A stretch of DNA of 64,000 bases. Source: Neisseria weixii. GTDB taxonomy: Bacteria; Pseudomonadota; Gammaproteobacteria; Burkholderiales; Neisseriaceae. This document shows, in pieces, positions 1 to 10,347 of this stretch. Numbering within the stretch: position 1 is the stretch's first letter; each line of letters starts with the position of its first letter. The translations under genes were made by a program, and so were the position numbers. The notes under the pieces are model-generated. The model was not told the DNA's origin, did no database searches, and worked only from the letters and a program-made list of their open reading frames with translations. The stretch is taken from positions 1,178,001 through 1,242,000 of the forward strand of contig NZ_CP023429.1 of assembly GCF_002327085.1 (NCBI RefSeq), given 5' to 3'.

Positions 1-549
1 GGTTACGGGCACGAATACCAATTTGTGGAAATGCTCTTCAATCAGCGGATGGTTTTTCAAATCGGCTAAGCGTTGGTTGAAAATCAATTCATCGGCATAC
101 GATACGGAATGCACCAATACCAAGCGCTCGAATCGCTGCCGGATTTCCGGCTGCTCGATGATGGATAAAAACGGTGCAATGCCCGAGCCGGTGGAGAGCA
201 TGACCAAATCTTTGCCGTCTGGGAAACGTTCGGGCAACAGGAAACCGGTGGCGGTTTTGTCCAGCAGGATTTCATCGCCTGCCTGCATTTTTGCCAATTT
301 AGCCGACATCGGACCGTCTTCGATCAATACGGCAAAATATTCCAAGGTGTCGGCATATTCGGCCGATACCACAGAATAGGCGCGCCAGATATAACCTTCT
401 CCGTCGCGGAAACCCAAGCGTGAGAATTGGCCGGCGGAAAAGCGGTAGGCTTCGGGGCGAGTGATGGCGAATGTCATCAGTTTGGGCGTGCGGTGTTTCA
501 CCCATAACACTTTTTCTTCGGTGAACTTGGCTTCAGGTGCGGCGGCCAT
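1..549 (-). CDS. fpr: Ferredoxin/flavodoxin-NADP+ reductase (N-terminal part, cut by window edge)
   Basis: This reading frame runs off the left window edge, so only the first 183 codons are present. It starts at an ATG (549-547) eight bases after a good AAAGGA ribosome site. The protein begins MAAAPEAKFTEEKVLW. It carries the FAD-binding RAYS motif (about residue 55) and the NADP-domain motif STGSGIAPF (about residue 120), in the order expected for the FNR family. The family moves electrons between NADPH and ferredoxin or flavodoxin in the cytoplasm and is linked to redox stress and iron-sulfur assembly. The C-terminal NADP-binding part lies outside the window. Assignment to Fpr rather than another FNR-fold oxidoreductase rests on overall similarity and is fairly firm. 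Confidence 0.88.
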   Translation of the reverse strand, partial: MAAAPEAKFTEEKVLWVKHRTPKLMTFAITRPEAYRFSAGQFSRLGFRDGEGYIWRAYSVVSAEYADTLEYFAVLIEDGPMSAKLAKMQAGDEILLDKTATGFLLPERFPDGKDLVMLSTGSGIAPFLSIIEQPEIRQRFERLVLVHSVSYADELIFNQRLADLKNHPLIEEHFHKLVFVPVT

Positions 550-571
550 AAGGTTTCCTTTGGTCAAAAAT

Positions 572-612
572 ATTTCAGACGGCCTTGATTATACGCTAAG
601 GCCGTCTGAAAA
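572..612 (-). terminator. Inverted DUS pair between metB-like gene and fpr
   Basis: Two DNA uptake sequences face each other (573-586 and 598-611) and can form a 14-bp stem with an 11-base loop downstream of the metB-like gene. The loop holds a perfect TATAAT on the minus strand (593-588) that could serve as the -10 of fpr, although no good -35 is seen. Confidence 0.65.
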
Positions 613-664
613 ATAACGGTAAAGTTTTTATGGAAATAGATTATGCCGTATGAAAGATGAAGAC

Positions 665-724
665 GCTTGCAAAATCCCATCTTGGGCACATTTCTTCGTT
701 ATGTGCTGCTCGTTTGCAAAGGTT
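665..724. repeat. Copy A (short form) of a dispersed palindromic repeat
   Basis: About 60 bp with the ends TTGCAAAATCC and TTTGCAAAGG and the conserved core CATTTCTTCGTTATGTGCTG. It lacks the right half found in copies B to E and looks like an internal deletion derivative of the same family. Confidence 0.7.
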
Positions 725-749
725 ATAGCTTTTCAGACGGCATGAATAT

Positions 750-1909
750 TTACAAAGTCGTGTCCAAGGCTTTGGAAATATCCTGCCAAATGTCGTCAAC
801 GTCTTCAATACCGATGGAAAAGCGCAGTAAACCGACTTTAATGCCCATTGCCATTTTTACATCGTGCGGCACACCGCTGTGTGATTGTGAATAGCAATGG
901 TTGACCAAGCTTTCTACACCGCCCAAGCTGGATGCCATTTTGACCAAATCCATGTTTTGGATCACGCTGTTGGCTGCTTGCTTGGCGTCGTTTTTCAAAT
1001 AAACCGTTACCACGCCGCCGCTGCCTTTAGGCATTTGCGCATTGGCCAATTCATAATGCTCATGTGACGGCAGCCCTGGATAAAACACTTTTTCCACCGC
1101 CGGATGATTTTCCATACGCTTGGCGATTTCCAAAGCGTTTTCGCAATGGGCTTTCATGCGTAAGGCCAAGGTTTTGATGCCGCGCAACACCAGCCAGCAG
1201 TCAAACGGGCCTGCCACTGCGCCGCTGTTGACCATCATGGCATGCAAAGGCTTGGCCAATTCTTTGGTTTTCACCACCACCACACCCATCAGCACATCGG
1301 AATGGCCGCATAAATATTTGGTGGCGGAATGAAACACAATATCGCAGCCCATATCCAAAGGACGTTGCAGGTATGGTGTGGCAAAGGTATTGTCGATGCC
1401 GACCAGCGCCCCGGCTGCTTTGGCTTTGGCGGCTAAGGCCGGAATATCCACCAGACGCAATAGAGGATTCGACGGTGTTTCGAGCCACACCATTCTGACG
1501 TTGGCGTGTTTGGCCAGCAGCGCATCGAGATTATCAGGATGGCTCAAATCGGCAAACACCACATTTACGCCCCAAGGCGCATATACCTCATTCAACAAAT
1601 CATACGCACCGCCGTAAATATCGGCTACGGCGATGATGGTATCGCCCGGCTTCAAAAAAGTGCGCCACACGGCATCAATACCGGCCATGCCGCTGGAAAA
1701 CGCAAAACCGGCGGCGGCGTGTTCCAAATCGGCGACCGTGTCTTCCAAAATCTTGCGCGTTGGATTGCTCAGGCGTGAGTAGCGGTAAGGGTTTGCTCGC
1801 CGATTTCGTGGGTGGCAAACATACTGTTTTGGTAAATCGGCGGCATCAGCGCGCGCTGGTGTTCGTCGCAATCGTAGCTGGAATGAATTGCTTTGGTGGC
1901 GAATTTCAT
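750..1909 (-). CDS. metB: Cystathionine gamma-synthase/beta-lyase family PLP enzyme (frame broken once)
   Basis: This is a Cys/Met-metabolism PLP enzyme of the cytoplasm, most like cystathionine gamma-synthase or beta-lyase, acting in methionine synthesis by transsulfuration. The PLP-lysine motif HSATKYLCGHSD, the YSRLSNPTR motif near the N-terminus and DNTFATPYL are all visible. The true start is the ATG at 1909 (MKFATKAIHSSYDCDE), with an AAGG ribosome site upstream. That frame hits a stop after about 46 codons. The rest of the protein continues in another frame, and the break maps to an AAA run (plus-strand TTT, 1792-1794). One added A gives GEQNPYRYSR and a 386-residue protein of normal family length. 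A sequencing undercall is likelier than real inactivation because the downstream frame is intact. The exact substrate (MetB, MetC or MetZ type) cannot be settled from sequence alone. Confidence 0.85.
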
Positions 1910-1942
1910 GACACAAACCTTGTTTCGATATGAATGGCATTC

Positions 1943-1972
1943 ATTCTATCACTATCTGAAAAATAGAAACAA
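1943..1972 (-). promoter_or_regulatory. Likely sigma70 promoter of metB-like gene
   Basis: On the minus strand TTGTTT (1972-1967) and TAGAAT (1948-1943) are separated by 18 bp, 34 bp upstream of the ATG at 1909. Confidence 0.5.
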
Positions 1973-1995
1973 TTAATACCGCCCTGCCCGCTAAG

Positions 1996-2004
1996 TGATA
2001 TAAT
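1996..2004 (+). promoter_or_regulatory. Extended -10 element upstream of folE2
   Basis: TGATATAAT is a TGn extended -10 with a perfect TATAAT at 1999-2004. It lies about 110 bp upstream of the folE2 ATG and has no strong -35. Confidence 0.5.
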
Positions 2005-2114
2005 CTCGCATTTATAAAACCGGTCATCAAGCCGGCCTTTTTTAGACGGCCTTGAATTACCGTTTGCCGCCCACACTTATCAGGCCTAGGCTTATTTCTA
2101 AGGAAAAAACACGC

Positions 2115-2888
2115 ATGAACGCCATTGCAGACGTGCAATCCACCCGCGATTTACGCAACCTGCCGATTAACCAAGTCGGTATTAAAGACTTACGTTTCCC
2201 GATTACCTTGCGTACCGCCGAGGGCGAACAGGCCACCGTTGCCCGCCTGACGATGACGGTTTATCTGCCTGCCGACCAAAAAGGCACGCACATGTCGCGC
2301 TTTGTCGCTTTGATGGAGCAGCAAACCGAAGCCTTGGGCTTTGAGCGTTTGCAGCAGCTCACGCGCGAAATGGTTGGATTACTGGATTCGCATTCGGGCA
2401 AAATCAGCATGGGCTTTCCTTTTTTCCGCAAGAAAACTGCGCCGGTATCGGGCATTCAGTCGCTGCTTGATTATGATGTTACCCTCACCGGCGAAATCAA
2501 AAACGGTGTTTACAGCCACAGCCTGAAAGTCATAGTGCCGGTGACTTCGCTTTGTCCGTGTTCCAAAGAGATTTCGCAATACGGCGCACACAACCAACGC
2601 TCGCATGTTACCGTATCGCTGGTAGCCAATGCCGATGTGGCGATTGAAGAAGTCATCGACTGCGTGGAATCGCAGGCCAGCTGCCAACTCTACGGGCTGC
2701 TCAAACGCCCTGACGAAAAATTCGTGACCGAGCAAGCGTATGAAAATCCGAAATTCGTGGAAGACATGGTGCGCGATGTGGCTACTTCCCTAATTGCCGA
2801 TGCACGCGTGGAAAGCTTTGTAGTGGAAAGTGAAAACTTCGAATCGATTCACAACCATTCGGCTTATGCGGTGATTGCTTATCCTTAA
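2115..2888 (+). CDS. folE2: GTP cyclohydrolase IB (FolE2)
   Basis: FolE2 converts GTP to 7,8-dihydroneopterin triphosphate, the first step of folate synthesis, in the cytoplasm. Start chosen: ATG at 2115 ([15 protein letters not shown]), giving 257 residues, the usual family length. An upstream in-frame extension to 2052 is not supported. The catalytic Cys is in the [20 protein letters not shown] segment (about residues 145-165), and conserved C-terminal acidic residues and HNHSAYAV follow. The FolE2 family uses metals other than zinc, unlike FolE. No classical FolE is visible in the window. The gene stands alone, divergent from the metB-like gene. Confidence 0.95.
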   Translation: MNAIADVQSTRDLRNLPINQVGIKDLRFPITLRTAEGEQATVARLTMTVYLPADQKGTHMSRFVALMEQQTEALGFERLQQLTREMVGLLDSHSGKISMGFPFFRKKTAPVSGIQSLLDYDVTLTGEIKNGVYSHSLKVIVPVTSLCPCSKEISQYGAHNQRSHVTVSLVANADVAIEEVIDCVESQASCQLYGLLKRPDEKFVTEQAYENPKFVEDMVRDVATSLIADARVESFVVESENFESIHNHSAYAVIAYP

Positions 2889-2917
2889 ATGTAATGCTCC
2901 TTTTATCAAAGGCAGAG

Positions 2918-3057
2918 GCTTTTACAAAACCCCGGATTTGAGTACGGTTCGAAGTTATAGTCGAACAAAAAGCGCAGACATATCATGAAGACAGGCAAGC
3001 TTTCGCGCAGTGCATAACGAAGAAATGCGCCAAAGATGAAGATTTTGCAAACGTTTC
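2918..3057. repeat. Copy B of dispersed ~140-bp palindromic repeat, followed by DUS cluster
   Basis: This full-length copy is inverted relative to copies C to E. Its ends are CTTTTACAAAACCCC and GATTTTGCAAACG, and it contains the conserved segments ATATCATGAAGACAGGC and GCATAACGAAGAAATG. It fills most of the 368-bp gap between folE2 and dsbD. The rest of the gap (3058-3178) holds four DUS copies in mixed orientation and no gene. Confidence 0.75.
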
Positions 3058-3256
3058 AGGCCGTCTGAAATCAATATGTTCAGACGGCCGTATTTGTATG
3101 GATATTCAATCAGACAGGCCGTCTGAAACTGCTTTAATGCAAGTAAACCTGTTTCCTGTTTTTCAGACGGCCTCAAATCACTTATAATGCTGAAAACAAT
3201 ATATTAAATTCTTGTTTAACCAGCGCGAATCTACTCCACACCGACAGGTTGTCGAT

Positions 3257-5062
3257 ATGAACAAACTCTTTTATTTTGTCTTGGCCTTCCACGCCTTGTT
3301 CAACACGGCCTTTGCCGGGCCGGTTGATGCGTCGAAGCTGTTGCCGCCCGAACAAGCATTCCGCCCGCAAGTGAACGTGACCGGGCAAGGGATTAATGTG
3401 CAATTTCAGATTGCCGAAGGTTATTACCTTTACCAATCCAAAATCATCGCTGACACCGTTCCTGTCGGTGTGTTGGGCGATACGCCGCAACTTAGCCCCG
3501 GCGAAGAAAAAGAAGACGAATTTTTCGGCAGGCAAATCGTGTATCGCTACGCGGCACAAGTGAATTGGCCTTACAAACAAGCGTTCGGCCAATATAGATT
3601 AACCTTGAGCTATCAGGGTTGTGCTGAAGTCGGCGTGTGCTATCCGCCGGTGGATACGGCTTTTGACATCAACGGCAACGGCCTGTATGAACCGCAAGGC
3701 GGCGGTGCGCCGGTGTCGGCAAAAGAACGATTCACCCGACCTGCCACGTCTTCAGACGGCCTGAAATCTGCGCCTGCCAAGAGCGACAGCCGCTTCAAAC
3801 TGTCTTGGGATACCTTGAACGCCAATCTGTTGGCGTTTTTTCTCGCAGGTTTGGGCTTGAGCTTTACCGCCTGTATGTATCCGTTGCTGCCGATTGTGTC
3901 GAGCATTGTCGTCGGCGATAAAAATGCCGGCAAAGGCCGCGCGTTTGCCTTATCGATGGTGTATGTGCAGGGTTTGGCGCTCACTTACACGCTGGTCGGC
4001 GTGTTTGCCGGCCTGACCGGTGCGCTGTTGACCGTCTGGCTGCAACAGCCTTGGGTAGTGCTGACCGCCTCTGCCATTATGGTGATTCTGGCTTTGTCGA
4101 TGTTCGGTTTCTTCAATATCCAATTGCCAAGCTCGGTGCAATCCTATTTCCAAAATCAAAGCAACAAACTCTCCGGCGGCCGCATGGCTTCGGTATTTGT
4201 AATGGGCATGCTTTCTGCACTGATTGTCGGCCCCTGTGTGGCGCCGCCGCTGGCCTTTGCTTTGGGTTATATCGGCCAGACCGGCGATGCGGTATTGGGC
4301 GGTTTGGCCTTATATGCGTTGGCTTTGGGTACAGGTGTGCCGCTGATTATCATCGGCACTTTCGGCGGCCACATCATGCCGCGTGCCGGTGATTGGATGA
4401 ACGGCATCAAATCCGCGTTCGGTTTTATCCTGCTGGCAGTGGCGGTGTATTTGGCTACGCCTTACCTGCCTTACGCATTGGTGGCGTCGCTTTATACTTT
4501 ATTGCTGTTGGTACCGGCGGTGTGGTTGCTGGTGCGCGCCGGCAAGCAAACAGGCCGTCTGAAAAGTGTGGCGATGGTATTGGGATTTTTACTGCTGATT
4601 AGCGGCTCATGGTTCGGCTGGCAAAGCTATCAGCGCCAAACCACCGCCCTGCACCATTTCTTAACCTTAACGCCGCCGTCTGAAGCCGGCCAAGGCAGCG
4701 ATCACGGCATCATGTTCACTGATGTGGCCGAGCTCAAAGCCGCGATGGATGCCGCTTTGAAAGCCGACCCGTCTAAACCGGTGTTGCTTGATTTTTATGC
4801 CGACTGGTGTGTTTCCTGTAAAGGAATGGCGGCCTACACGCTCAACCAGCCGCAAGTGCATGAAGCGGTGGATATGCAGCGCTTCTTCCAAATCGATGTC
4901 ACCGCCAATACCGCCGAGCACCAAGCTTTGCTGAAAGAATACGGCTTATTCGGCCCGCCGGGTGTGTTCGTCATTCGTGCCGACGGTACGCGCAGCGAAG
5001 CCTTATTGGGCTTTGTGAAACCGGATGCGTTTATCGAATGGTATCGGCAAAACGAAAAATAA
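3257..5062 (+). CDS. dsbD: Thiol:disulfide interchange protein DsbD
   Basis: DsbD carries reducing power from cytoplasmic thioredoxin across the inner membrane to periplasmic partners such as DsbC and cytochrome c maturation factors. The start ATG at 3257 begins a signal peptide (MNKLFYFVLAFHALFNTAFA) and gives 601 residues. The three parts are all present: a periplasmic N-domain with the pair CAEVGVC (about 121-127), a membrane core with the two paired cysteines in FTACMYP and VGPCVAPP, and a C-terminal thioredoxin fold with WCVSCK (about 515-520). Two DUS copies lie inside the coding region. The gene is followed by a DUS-pair terminator. Confidence 0.96.
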   Translation: MNKLFYFVLAFHALFNTAFAGPVDASKLLPPEQAFRPQVNVTGQGINVQFQIAEGYYLYQSKIIADTVPVGVLGDTPQLSPGEEKEDEFFGRQIVYRYAAQVNWPYKQAFGQYRLTLSYQGCAEVGVCYPPVDTAFDINGNGLYEPQGGGAPVSAKERFTRPATSSDGLKSAPAKSDSRFKLSWDTLNANLLAFFLAGLGLSFTACMYPLLPIVSSIVVGDKNAGKGRAFALSMVYVQGLALTYTLVGVFAGLTGALLTVWLQQPWVVLTASAIMVILALSMFGFFNIQLPSSVQSYFQNQSNKLSGGRMASVFVMGMLSALIVGPCVAPPLAFALGYIGQTGDAVLGGLALYALALGTGVPLIIIGTFGGHIMPRAGDWMNGIKSAFGFILLAVAVYLATPYLPYALVASLYTLLLLVPAVWLLVRAGKQTGRLKSVAMVLGFLLLISGSWFGWQSYQRQTTALHHFLTLTPPSEAGQGSDHGIMFTDVAELKAAMDAALKADPSKPVLLDFYADWCVSCKGMAAYTLNQPQVHEAVDMQRFFQIDVTANTAEHQALLKEYGLFGPPGVFVIRADGTRSEALLGFVKPDAFIEWYRQNEK

Positions 5063-5076
5063 TGTGATTCATATAC

Positions 5077-5117
5077 AAAGGCCGTCTGAAAAGCATTTTT
5101 CAGACGGCCTTTTTTTG
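5077..5117. terminator. DUS-pair terminator between dsbD and the methyltransferase
   Basis: AAAGGCCGTCTGAAAA and its complement form a stem of about 16 bp with a very short loop, followed by a T run. It can serve both convergent genes. Confidence 0.85.
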
Positions 5118-5122
5118 TTTGG

Positions 5123-6664
5123 TCAATAATTGGTAATCAACACTTCCTGCGTTTCTCCACTTTTATGCTTCGCCTGATAATTGGCGTTTTGGTAATGGAA
5201 ATTCAGATAGTTGATGTGAAACGAATGCGCGATACCAATCCAATAATTGCTGATGCGTTTCGCCTTTGTGTTTCATCACATTCGATAAGGCAAAACGAAT
5301 CTGATGCTCGTTGCAGGTTTGGAGAAATTGCAACAAATCCCGCTCGTCTTGCGCCGTCCAGCCACCCTTTTCATTATAGGCCGCCATACCCAGCAAATAA
5401 GGCGGATCGAGATAAAGAAAGGCGTTTTGCCGTTGTAAATGCTCAATGTCTAAATCACGGAAATTCTGGCAGGCAAAACGGATATGGCGCGTGCGCAGCC
5501 TTTGCATAAACAGGCGCAGCTTGTTGCGCAGGCTGACATTAAAATCGCGCTTGCCTACCGGCAGATTGAATTCGCCTTTTTGATTGAAACGGATCTGGTT
5601 GTTGAAGCCGTAAAAAATCAGCAGCAGAAACAATAAATTGTCTTTCGATTGGTTATAATCCTGCCGCAATCGGGCAAACGGCTGTTTATTGAATTTGCCC
5701 AAACCATTGTTGCTGTTGCATTCGTAAAAATCATAATCGTGGCGGAAGGTATCGCTCAAACCGTAACAGGCAATTTTCTGTTCCAATTGCGCAACCAAAC
5801 CGGCATAGCTTTGGCTTTGAATAAATTTCAACAAATCAATCAGTTGCTCGTTTTTATCAAGGCAAATGATTTCAGCCGCTGCTTTTTGCGTGCAGTAACC
5901 GCTTTTCAGATGGCTTCTGTCCATTTTACGTGCCACGCCGTGCACTTCGGGCTTGGCATTGACGGCAACATTCTCCAAAAAATGATACGCATCGCCGTAT
6001 TGGCGCGAATTATACGGCGGATCAATATATACGATGTCGCTGCGAATGCTTTTCACCAGCTCGTTGGCATCCTGCTGAAAAATTTGATTGCCCTGATTGT
6101 GCGCTTCCTGCGTCTGCGGCAAACGCAACACCAGCGGCTTGGCCAAATCGCCACTGCGGCGGAAAGCATCGTAATGGCCGACGGTATTGGCGATGCGGTC
6201 GATGGCATACAATAATGATGTAATCAACACCGCCCGTTCACGCGCATTGATTTTGCCTTGGGCGAACAAGGCATCGATGTCGTCACGAATGATACCGACC
6301 TTCAGCATATTCTGGCGGCTCAAAAAGATACCGGCAAAATGGCGCAAATAGTAGTTTTCAGACGGCATATCGGTTAATTGATTGTAGCCGTCAATCCATT
6401 CTTTGATGTGCGGCCAATTGACCGGTTCAGCAGCAAAGAACGTTTGATAAGCCAAAAAATTACCGGATAAGGTATCGTTGATTTGAATACGGAAACGGTC
6501 GTTGAAATGATGCGCCACCACACCCGTGCCGCCGAATAAATCGGTAAAGGTATGGCAATCGCGGCAATGCGTGCGAATCACGTTCTCAATAAAAGCCAGC
6601 AGCTTGAATTTGCTGCCCGAATAGCGGTTGTGAATTCTGAAACATATATTTCCAAATAAGGCAT
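5123..6664 (-). CDS. D12-class DNA adenine methyltransferase with two DPPY motifs (frame broken at both ends)
   Basis: The main open frame (about 6599-5163) encodes an N6-adenine methyltransferase. Motif I is TDLFGGTGVVAHHF, followed by a first catalytic motif DIVYIDPPYNSRQYGDAYHF and a second one, FLYLDPPYLLGMAAYN, about 215 residues later. Between them EIICLDKNEQLIDLL resembles motif II of a second domain, but no second motif I precedes it. The protein therefore looks like the front of one D12 enzyme joined to the back of another. The N-terminal family motif NRYSGSKFKLLAFI is in frame upstream of 6599, but no ATG is. A start at 6664 (MPYLEIYVSEFT) fits if one A is missing near 6628. The typical C-terminal tail NYQAKH..ETQEVLITNY lies in another frame ending at 5123, so the frame is also disrupted between about 5165 and 5240. 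No restriction endonuclease gene is adjacent. It may be active, damaged, or partly miscalled. Confidence 0.7.
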
Positions 6665-6792
6665 CTTGTGCAGCGCATTATAATGCCAAACCGAAAAAAA
6701 TCATGCTATGACCTTGATGATTTTTCTCTTGTATGGCCTTTCTGCCGCCAACATTATTTTGTTTCTCTGATAAAATAAGCATTCCTAACATT

Positions 6793-6820
6793 CAGGCCGT
6801 CTGAAGCCTTTCAGACGGCA
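6793..6820. terminator. Inverted DUS pair upstream of mfd
   Basis: GGCCGTCTGAA and TTCAGACGGCA face each other with almost no loop, 24 bp before the mfd ATG. No T run follows on the plus strand, so its role as a terminator is uncertain. Confidence 0.4.
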
Positions 6821-6843
6821 TCAACCTGTTTTCATCTGCCATC

Positions 6844-9800
6844 ATGACTTATCCGATTCCCAAACCCCAAGAAAAAACCCACTGGCTCAATCTTTCGCAA
6901 GGCTCGTTGCCGCTGGCTTTGGCGCGCCATTTGCCCCACAAGCAGCTTAAAGTGGTGTTGACCCAAGATGCCGAGCAAGCGCTGCGCCTTCAGACGGCCT
7001 GGCAGTTTTTCCGGCCGCACGATACGGCGGTTTTCCTGCCCGATTGGGAAACACTGCCGTATGAGCGTTTTTCGCCGCATCACGATTTGGTGTCGGAACG
7101 CTTGGCCGCTTTGTGGCAGATTAAAAGCGGCGCGGCAGATGTGTTGTTCGTCCCGGTGGCGACGGCTATGCAGAAATTGTCGCCGGTGTCATTCTTCGCC
7201 GGGCGTACCTTTTGGCTGAAAACCGGCCAGTCTTTGGATTTGGACGCGCTCAAAGGCGATTTAATCGAAGCCGGTTACAGCCATGTATCGAATGTGGTCG
7301 CTACGGGCGAATTTGCCGTGCGCGGCGGCATTGTCGATTTGTTCCCGATGGGCAGTGACATGCCCTACCGCTTGGATTTGTTTGACGACGAAATCGACAG
7401 CATCAAAATCTTCGACCCTGATACCCAGCGTACCGTCGCGCCGGTAAGTGAAATCCGCCTGCTGCCCGCGCACGAGTTCCCCACCGACGACGACGCGCAA
7501 AAAATTTTCCGCAGCCGTTTCCGCGATGAAATCGATGCCGACTATCGCGCAGCAGCGGTGTATCAAGCAGTGAGCAACGGCCATTTCGGCGCGGGCGTGG
7601 AATATTATCTGCCGCTGTTTTTTGAAAACGAACTGGATACGCTGTTTGATTATGTCGGCGATAAAGCATTGTTTGTCTGTTTGGGTGATGTATATGCCGA
7701 AGCGGTGCGTTTTCAAAGCGATGTCAAATCACGCTATCAAATGGCACAAGGCAATGAAACCTACCCGCCTTTGCTTCCACAGCATTTGTATCTCGCTTCC
7801 GACCAATTTGCAGGCCGTCTGAAAGCTTATGCGCAAGTATGGCCGGACGTGTACAGCCACGACCAAAACCTGCCCGATGTCGCGGTCAACCGCCAAGCCG
7901 AACAGCCTTTGCAAGCCTTAATCGACTTTCAGAAGGCCTTTGACGGCCGCATTTTATTGTGCGCCGAAAGTCTCGGCCGCCGCGAAACCATGACCGGCTT
8001 TATGCAGCAAAACGGCATCAAAGCCAAAGCCGTGGGCGATTGGCAGGGCTTTTTATCGGCACACGAGCCGCTGATGATTACCGTGGCGCCGCTGGCTTAC
8101 GGTTTCCAGTTGCCCGAGCAAAACATCGCGGTCATTACCGAATCGGATTTGTATCAATACGTTGCTAAATCCCGAAAAACCAACCGCCGCAAAAAGCATG
8201 CCGAAGTTTCAGACGGCCTGTTGCGTGATTTGGCCGAAATCAACATCGGCGACCCGGTGGTACACGAAGAACACGGCATCGGCCGCTATATGGGCTTGGT
8301 GGGCATGGATTTGGGCGAAGGCGTCAGCGAAATGATGCTGCTCGAATATGCGGGCGAAGCACAGCTTTATGTGCCGGTGTCGCAGCTGCACCTCATCAGC
8401 CGCTACTCCGGTCAGGCACATGAGAGCGTGCAACTGCACAAACTCGGCAGCGGCGCATGGGGCAAAGCCAAGCGTAAGGCAGCCGAGAAAGCACGCGACA
8501 CCGCTGCCGAGTTGCTCAACCTTTATGCTCAACGTGCGGCGCAGGAAGGCTTCAAATTCGCCTTCAACGAACAGGATTACCAAGCCTTTGCCGACGGCTT
8601 CGGCTACGAAGAAACCGAAGATCAGGCCGCCGCCATCGGCGCGGTGCTTAAAGACCTCACCCAAGGCAAGCCGATGGACAGATTGGTTTGCGGCGACGTC
8701 GGTTTCGGCAAAACCGAAGTCGCCCTGCGCGCCGCGTTTGTGGCGGTGATGGGCGGCAAACAGGTGGCCGTGCTCGCCCCACCACCCTGCTGGTGGAGCA
8801 ACACGCGCAGAATTTTGCCGACCGCTTCGCCGACTTCCCCGTGAAAGTGGCCAGCCTGTCGCGCTTTAACAGCGGCAAAACCACCACCGCTACCCTCAAA
8901 GGCATGGCCGAGGGCACGGTGGATATTGTGATCGGCACCCACAAACTGGTGCAGGACAACAATCAATTCAAAAACTTGGGCTTGGTGATTATCGACGAAG
9001 AACACCGCTTCGGCGTGCGCCAGAAAGAGCAGCTCAAACGCCTGCGCGCCAACGTCGATATTCTCACCCTCACCGCCACGCCGATTCCGCGCACCTTGAG
9101 CATGGCATTGGAAGGGCTGCGCGATTTCTCGCTGATTACCACCGCCCCCAGCCGCCGTTTGGCGGTGAAAACCTTCGTCAAACCCTTCAGCGAAGGCAGC
9201 GTGCGCGAAGCCGTGCTGCGCGAACTCAAGCGCGGCGGACAAGTGTTTTTCCTGCACAATGAAGTAGATACGATTGAAAATATGCACGAACGGCTGGAAA
9301 CGCTGCTGCCCGAAGCGCGCATCGGCGTTGCCCACGGCCAGTTACGCGAACGCGAGCTGGAGCAGGTGATGCGCGACTTTCTGCAACAGCGTTTTAACGT
9401 GTTGCTGTGTTCCACCATCATCGAAACCGGCATCGACATCCCCAACGCCAACACCATCATCATCAACCGCGCCGACAAATTCGGCCTCGCGCAGCTGCAC
9501 CAATTGCGCGGGCGCGTCGGCCGCAGCCACCACCAAGCCTACGCCTACCTGCTCACCCCGAATACATCACCAAAGATGCCGAAAAACGGCTCGACGCGAT
9601 TGCGGCGGCAGACGAACTCGGCGCCGGCTTCACGCTGGCGATGCAGGATTTGGAAATCCGCGGCGCCGGCGAAATTCTCGGCGAAGGCCAAAGCGGCGAA
9701 ATGATGCAGGTCGGCTTCACGCTCTACACCGAAATGCTCAAACAGGCCGTGCGCGACCTCAAAAAAGGCCGCCAGCCCGATTTGGACGCACCCTTGGGCG

Positions 9801-10252
9801 TGACCACCGAAATCAAACTGCACAGCCCCGCGCTGCTGCCCGAAAGCTACTGCCCCGACATTCACGAACGCTTGGTACTCTACAAACGCTTGGCCACCGC
9901 CGAAACGCGCGAGCAAATCAACGCCATTCACGAAGAGCTGGTCGACCGCTTCGGCCTGCCCGAGCAGCCGGTAAAAACCCTGATCGAAAGCCACCATTTG
10001 CGTTTGCAAGCCAAAGAAATGGGCATTGCCGGCATTGATGCCGCTAACGAAGCGGTTACCGTCACTTTCGGTAACAACAACCGCATCGACCCGACCGAAA
10101 TCATCATGCTGATTCAAACCAACAAAAAATACCGCTTGGCCGGTGCCGACAAATTGCGGTATAGCGCGGAAATGGAAAATATCGATGTGCGGATTAATAT
10201 GGTGAAGGAAATGTTAAAGACTTTGAAAGAAAAGGTATTGGTTGCGGAATAA
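6844..10252 (+). CDS. mfd: Transcription-repair coupling factor Mfd (frame broken twice)
   Basis: Mfd removes RNA polymerase stalled at DNA lesions and recruits UvrA for nucleotide excision repair. The N-terminal UvrB-like part, the RNA-polymerase-interacting region ([16 protein letters not shown], about 460) and the SF2 motor are present: Walker [11 protein letters not shown] (about 617), [11 protein letters not shown] (about 718) and TATPIPRTL. The protein is split in three. At 8777-8780 a CCCC run needs one more C to read [13 protein letters not shown]. At 9556-9559 another CCCC needs one more C to read [15 protein letters not shown]. With both restored it has 1136 residues, close to family size, and every segment follows the neisserial Mfd sequence. 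An assembly error is the likeliest cause. At least three DUS copies lie inside the gene. Confidence 0.93.
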
Positions 10253-10260
10253 GGTCAAAA

Positions 10261-10282
10261 CCTGAGACCTTTGCAAAACCTC
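10261..10282 (+). repeat. End fragment of the dispersed palindromic repeat
   Basis: GAGACCTTTGCAAAACCTC matches the outer end of repeat copies C to E. No inner part is present, so this is a relic or solo end. Confidence 0.45.
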
Positions 10283-10307
10283 ATAAACCACCAATAAAAA
10301 CCCAAAC

Positions 10308-10337
10308 AGCCGTCTGAATTTTCAGACGGCTTTTTTG
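10308..10337. terminator. DUS-pair terminator between mfd and metallophosphoesterase gene
   Basis: AGCCGTCTGAA and TTCAGACGGCT are back to back and followed by TTTTTT. It lies between convergent genes. Confidence 0.85.
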
Positions 10338-10347
10338 GTTCTCGACC

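Noticed and set aside
5649..6215. A 188-codon open frame on the plus strand opposite the methyltransferase gene
   Set aside because: It is the antisense shadow of the methyltransferase; no ribosome site and no family pattern.
8622..9335. A 237-codon minus-strand frame inside mfd
   Set aside because: The plus strand encodes well-conserved Mfd helicase motifs here, so this is a codon-bias shadow.
8777..9559. Programmed ribosomal frameshifting in mfd
   Set aside because: The sites lack slippery heptamers and many unrelated genes in the window show the same one-base loss, so miscalled homopolymers explain it better.
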